From the NCBI GenBank assembly GCA_032718565.1, contig JAVGVS010000012.1, positions 1,552,450-1,616,449 on the forward strand: DNA of 64,000 nucleotides, written 5' to 3'. The notes beneath the pieces were generated by a model. That model was not told the origin of the DNA. It did no database searches and saw nothing but the letters and a program-made list of their open reading frames with translations. Shown here one piece after another: positions 60,731-64,000 of the stretch (position 1 is its first letter; each line of letters starts with the position of its first letter). Source of the DNA: Distichodus sexfasciatus. Taxonomy: Eukaryota > Chordata > Actinopteri > Characiformes > Distichodontidae. Made by a program: the position numbers and the translations under genes.

Positions 60731-62477
60731 CTTGTTTTTACGCATTTAAGACAAAAATAACCAGTCCATGATGTTCATTTTTCGTGTTTTGTTACTTTGC
60801 CCGCCCCCACATTGTTGTGTTTGCACAAACATGCTTTTCATTTCAGAATTCTTTCAAATCATATTAGTACTGTGCAGTGTAAAAAGCCAGTTACTTTAGT
60901 TAAAATGTTCTCCATGAATAGGCCACAATTTTTATGATGTAAAACCATACACTTGCTTGCATCAAAACTGAGAAACTTCGGTTCCCTATTGGTGTGGTCT
61001 ATTCATTAAGAATGATATATTACAAAAATTCTGACAAAGAGGATTTTGAAATGAAAAAAACAACAAAGGTTTACAGAAATGGAAGAATTGTTGGAGAAAA
61101 AAGGCACTTAAAGCAGAACTATGTCAATTAAGGTGAATCTTGACTGTAAGCCTTCACCATACGAGAATCTCCAAGCAAATGCTCTGTGACTGTCATTTTG
61201 TATCACTTTAAATCTGTCAAACTTAGGATTTGATTTGAAGAAGTTGTAATCCAAGCATTTAAACCACCCAAACCCACCCAGACACAATTAGAAGGAAGAA
61301 CTCCCGCTGAGCTTGTTAATCTAACAAAGGGCTTTCCACTTTCTCAGCCCCATTTCAAACACCTTTCATTGACAGCTGTTTTCAGTCACATTTAAATGAG
61401 AAATTGACAAACCTGGTTCATTATGGGATTGGAAAGAGGTTCAGTTATTCTGCTTATTCTGTTCCCAAATATATCATAGATAATTAATGTTCATTTTTGC
61501 AGATGCGACATATCTAGCAAACTAAGTCACTTTTCTAGCTTCTAACCATGATCAGGATTCTTTTAAAACTCATTTTTGATCATATAATCTGATAATTGCA
61601 AATTCCTTAACTATGAAAAATCAGTCTTAAATTGCTGTGTAGTATTTATTTTTAGCTGAGTAAGTAGTGCAGTACCAAAACAATACACATGTTACTAATG
61701 GCCATTTCGTGCTATTTTCTTTACAGAATCAAGTTAATATGGACGTGAGGACTGCAGATTTGCCACACCCTGTTTTTAAGCACCTCCTGCCCCACCCTGT
61801 CTCAACACGGCACTGCAGGGAAGGTAGATGAACAAAACATGGGACGCTCTTCCTCACTTCTCCCCTCTCCTCCTCCGCTGGTTTCAAAGTAATGCAGTAA
61901 TGCTGCATAGTGCCAGGACACACCCAGATTTCCCCTCTCTCTCCCTTTCTGATCCTGCATTTCATTGACAGCATGCAGGGCAGACTGCACCATCCTCCTC
62001 CCCTCTCTGACCTTCATCTATGCCCTTTATTACTGCAGAAGAACATGACCCAACCATGTAACTACAGCCACACCCTTCTCTCTCCTTCACACTATCCAGT
62101 CTGTAATGTAAAACTCTCTTCCTCTCCTCTCTTCACATCCCTTTCCTCTTCCATTCCCTTTTCTTCCTTTGCTCTTTTTTGAAATGCAAATATTCAAGCC
62201 AGAGGAAATGCAGGGTTAGAAGCAAATGTTTTTAAGTGATATACCAAATCAAATCTATTTAACACATTAAAAGTGCAAAAAGAGTGGAAACGTCCTTATT
62301 GGTCGGTGAGTAAAAGCATTACAGAAGCAGGAACTACTACTCGAAAGTCAAAAGATAAAGAATGACTTATGAAAGAAAAATTAAAAATGGGATTATAATG
62401 TTATCAATTTACAGATCTGGTTAGAAGGCCGGTATTTAAATAGATCTTTAAAAAAATCTTCTTAAATAACAGACCAG
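60731..62477. other. intergenic DNA, no gene seen
   Basis: Includes a C/T-rich stretch (about 61850-62170) that yields spurious frames on both strands. No exon or repeat family recognised. Confidence 0.45.
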
Positions 62478-62595
62478 AGTTTAGATTCCATGCAAGCGTG
62501 TTGAGGAACAGACTATCTTGGGGGTATTTGGAGCAAAGCCATTTAGGGCTTTATAAGACATAACCAGCACTCTGCGGAGTGAGGGAGAATCTGGT
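62478..62595 (-). pseudogene. LINE reverse-transcriptase remnant 2
   Basis: The minus strand reads RRVLVMSYKALNGFAPNTPK, matching the I-LL-TYKALNGLAP segment of fish non-LTR retrotransposon RTs. The frame ends at a stop shortly after. Very short and decayed. Confidence 0.6.
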
Positions 62596-62811
62596 AGCTG
62601 GTGATCTGAGTGGGGAGCTGGAGTGAGTAAAAGTGGCCAGATGTTTCATGCCCGTTGGGCACTGGATTTACTTAGGCCTGTGTACATCATGCCAATGCTA
62701 CTTTGACCATTTTAGGGGGTTTGGAAAAAATCCTTACTATGTCTTTGGGAAAAAGGAAGGAAAAAATTCCACTTAGTAAGATGACATCTTACTGTGTGTA
62801 TGTGTAACAGT

Positions 62812-62828
62812 GAGAGAGAGAGAGAGAG
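62812..62828. repeat. (GA)n microsatellite
   Basis: About eight units. Confidence 0.85.
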
Positions 62829-62852
62829 GGGATGTGTGTGTTAATATTTTAT

Positions 62853-62872
62853 TACACACACACACACACACA
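62853..62872. repeat. (AC)n microsatellite
   Basis: Ten units. Confidence 0.9.
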
Positions 62873-62944
62873 CTTCACAATACCTTCTCCATACCCATAC
62901 ATGTATACACATATTGAGCATAAATGAGCGCCAGACAAAAATAC

Positions 62945-63682
62945 AAAAACAAAAGCATTTTGTTTTTATTTTTTCCAAACATTTCATTGCATGTCATCAT
63001 ACATCAAAATCTCAATTATTGACCTATCACAAAATTAGTTACAAAAAAAGGAACCATGAAAAAAAAAGCACAAGAATCAAAACCTATAAAAAATATAAAA
63101 CTGCAACAGTACTATCATTTAATAATCTCCATTCTGACAAGTACCATTTGAATAAACATAATTTAAACACCTTTTTCTTGAATTTACACACACCCAAGCA
63201 GACAAATGAATCTGAAACAGTTTGCTTCTTAAATAGAGAAGAGAGACATCATTATGTCATGCAGAGGACATAATATTAAATATTAATTTGAACAAAAAAT
63301 AATATATTTCTGTCAATATATATCTCTTCTTTAAATTTTCAAGTCAAAAAACACACCCTCCTCTTCTAGAGGGACAGCTAAATTAAAATATCCACAAAAA
63401 TAATCTAAACATTTTTTGTATTTTCCTCCTCCCGATACTGTAGCTGCCATCAGTAGCATGGCCATAGTTTAGAAGTGTTAAAATCAAGATTTCGGCAAAA
63501 GGGTTTGGCACGAACAGAAAATGTACGACAGCAATTGAAAAACAGTGGACCATAGATAAAAAGTTACAAGCCTGAATCTGACTTTGAAAAGAAAAACATT
63601 CTGTGCATTGCCGCTGTTCGGGAGGAGTCGTGTCCCCTGAACACTTGCGTGAGGCCAGTGGTTTGGATCCCAGAGATGGTTC
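62945..63682 (-). other. probable 3' UTR of the CYRI gene
   Basis: The segment directly follows the stop codon on the minus strand, is AT-rich, and contains no transposon. An AATAAA signal is present on the minus strand at 62970-62965 (plus strand TTTATT), with another at about 62851-62846. The 3' end is therefore placed near 62.83-62.95 kb by inference; alternative earlier ends cannot be excluded. Confidence 0.5.
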
Positions 63683-63746
63683 TTACTGCAGCATGCTCTT
63701 AATGGCCTTAGCAGTCGTCTCGTCATTCAGATGTTTCGTTGTGTAC
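63683..63746 (-). CDS. cyrib: last coding exon of a CYRI (FAM49) gene, CYRIB-like
   Basis: On the minus strand a TGTGTGCAG acceptor precedes GTACACAACG. The first G completes a split codon (AG|G, Arg, as expected for this family), and the next 20 codons read YTTKHLNDETTAKAIKSMLQ and stop (TAA at 63685-63683). This is the conserved carboxyl end of CYRI proteins, which bind active Rac1 and limit Scar/WAVE-driven actin assembly at the plasma membrane. The start Y-TTKHLNDETT and the end IKSMLQ fit CYRIB (FAM49B); as I remember them, CYRIA proteins have F, EST and RAMLQ at these places. AKA in place of SKQ differs from the mammalian form. The rest of the gene lies beyond the right edge. Fish often keep two cyrib copies; which one this is cannot be told. 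Confidence 0.85.
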
Positions 63747-64000
63747 CTGCACACAGTCAGCTTTCCTTTAGACTCAACTCAGCTTGCTTTAACAAGACAA
63801 TTTTTGACACCATCACAGAAAGGGACAGAGTGGTAGGAGTGACTGTGACTATGTTGGAGACCATAAAATTGCGGGTTCAGATCCCTGAAACCTACCTAAC
63901 AGCCAGCTAGACCAAGTTGCTCTAGGGTAGACTGACCCTGTAATTATGAAATGCATGTCTCGTTTGCGTCCGATACATGCTATAAATGTAAATTTATAGT
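63747..64000 (-). other. cyrib: last intron of the CYRI gene (partial)
   Basis: Sequence upstream of the acceptor on the minus strand, with no coding match. It contains a SINE (next entry) and runs off the window. Confidence 0.7.
63822..63998 (+). mobile_element. SINE family B copy in the CYRI intron, antisense
   Basis: GAGTGGTAGGAGTGACTGTG head, GCGGGTTCAGATCCC (box B-like), AGTTGCTCTAGGGTAGACTG, ACCCTGTAATTATGAAATGC and TATAAATGTAAAT at the end. It is in the opposite orientation to the gene and close to the splice acceptor (about 75 bp). Confidence 0.75.

Noticed and set aside
61850..62182. 90-aa plus-strand and 71-81-aa minus-strand frames
   Set aside because: They fall in a C/T-rich tract that keeps several frames open on both strands. 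No motif.
63484..63726. 80-aa minus-strand frame overlapping the CYRI last exon
   Set aside because: It is out of frame with the conserved CYRI tail and lies mainly in the 3' UTR.

Overview
The window is nuclear DNA of a ray-finned fish, almost all non-coding. Evidence for this: dense microsatellites, tRNA-headed SINEs, short hAT and Tc1-type DNA transposons, LINE reverse-transcriptase scraps, and spliced gene structure with AT-rich intergenic DNA. The repeat set resembles that of otocephalan fishes (herring, characin, catfish, carp relatives); the species cannot be fixed. There is no sign of bacterial or organellar DNA.

The one gene recognised with confidence lies at the right edge on the minus strand. 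It is the last coding exon of a CYRI/FAM49 gene, most like CYRIB (FAM49B), at 63683-63746, with a 3' UTR running left to about 62.95 kb and its last intron running off the right edge. In human, the 3' end of CYRIB faces the large MYC-side gene desert (GSDMC, CCDC26, PVT1, MYC), and the paralogue CYRIA sits in the same way near MYCN. The simplest reading is that most of this window is the fish equivalent of that regulatory desert. This is inference from one exon.

A CpG-containing promoter-like segment lies at about 59.88-60.28 kb, with a YY1 site over an ATG, a CRE-like site and a TCTCGCGAGA-like site. It may start an unidentified minus-strand gene, and two tentative tiny exons are listed. A second promoter-like patch is at about 3.6-4.9 kb.

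Mobile DNA is the main content. (1) SINE family A, a tRNA head with a good box B: eight copies. (2) SINE family B, ending in a CTTTGGATAAAAGTGTCTG-type tail: about eleven copies or fragments. (3) Family C, a repeat ending in (GAATGAAT)n: three copies, one inserted into a family-B SINE with an 11-bp target duplication. (4) hAT-like elements: two have exact 8-bp target duplications (12116-12483 and 55274-55738), a third family has three copies, and a composite 1.45-kb one carries nested repeats. (5) Two opposite copies of the same internally rearranged Tc1 derivative (20.6 and 24.5 kb). (6) A decayed transposon with a transposase relic (48.3-49.5 kb). (7) Two LINE RT remnants (40.1 and 62.5 kb). 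(8) Foldback elements at 9.0 and 56.0 kb. Between these lie moderately GC-rich segments with transcription-factor motifs that are candidates for conserved enhancers. No undescribed protein-coding system was found.
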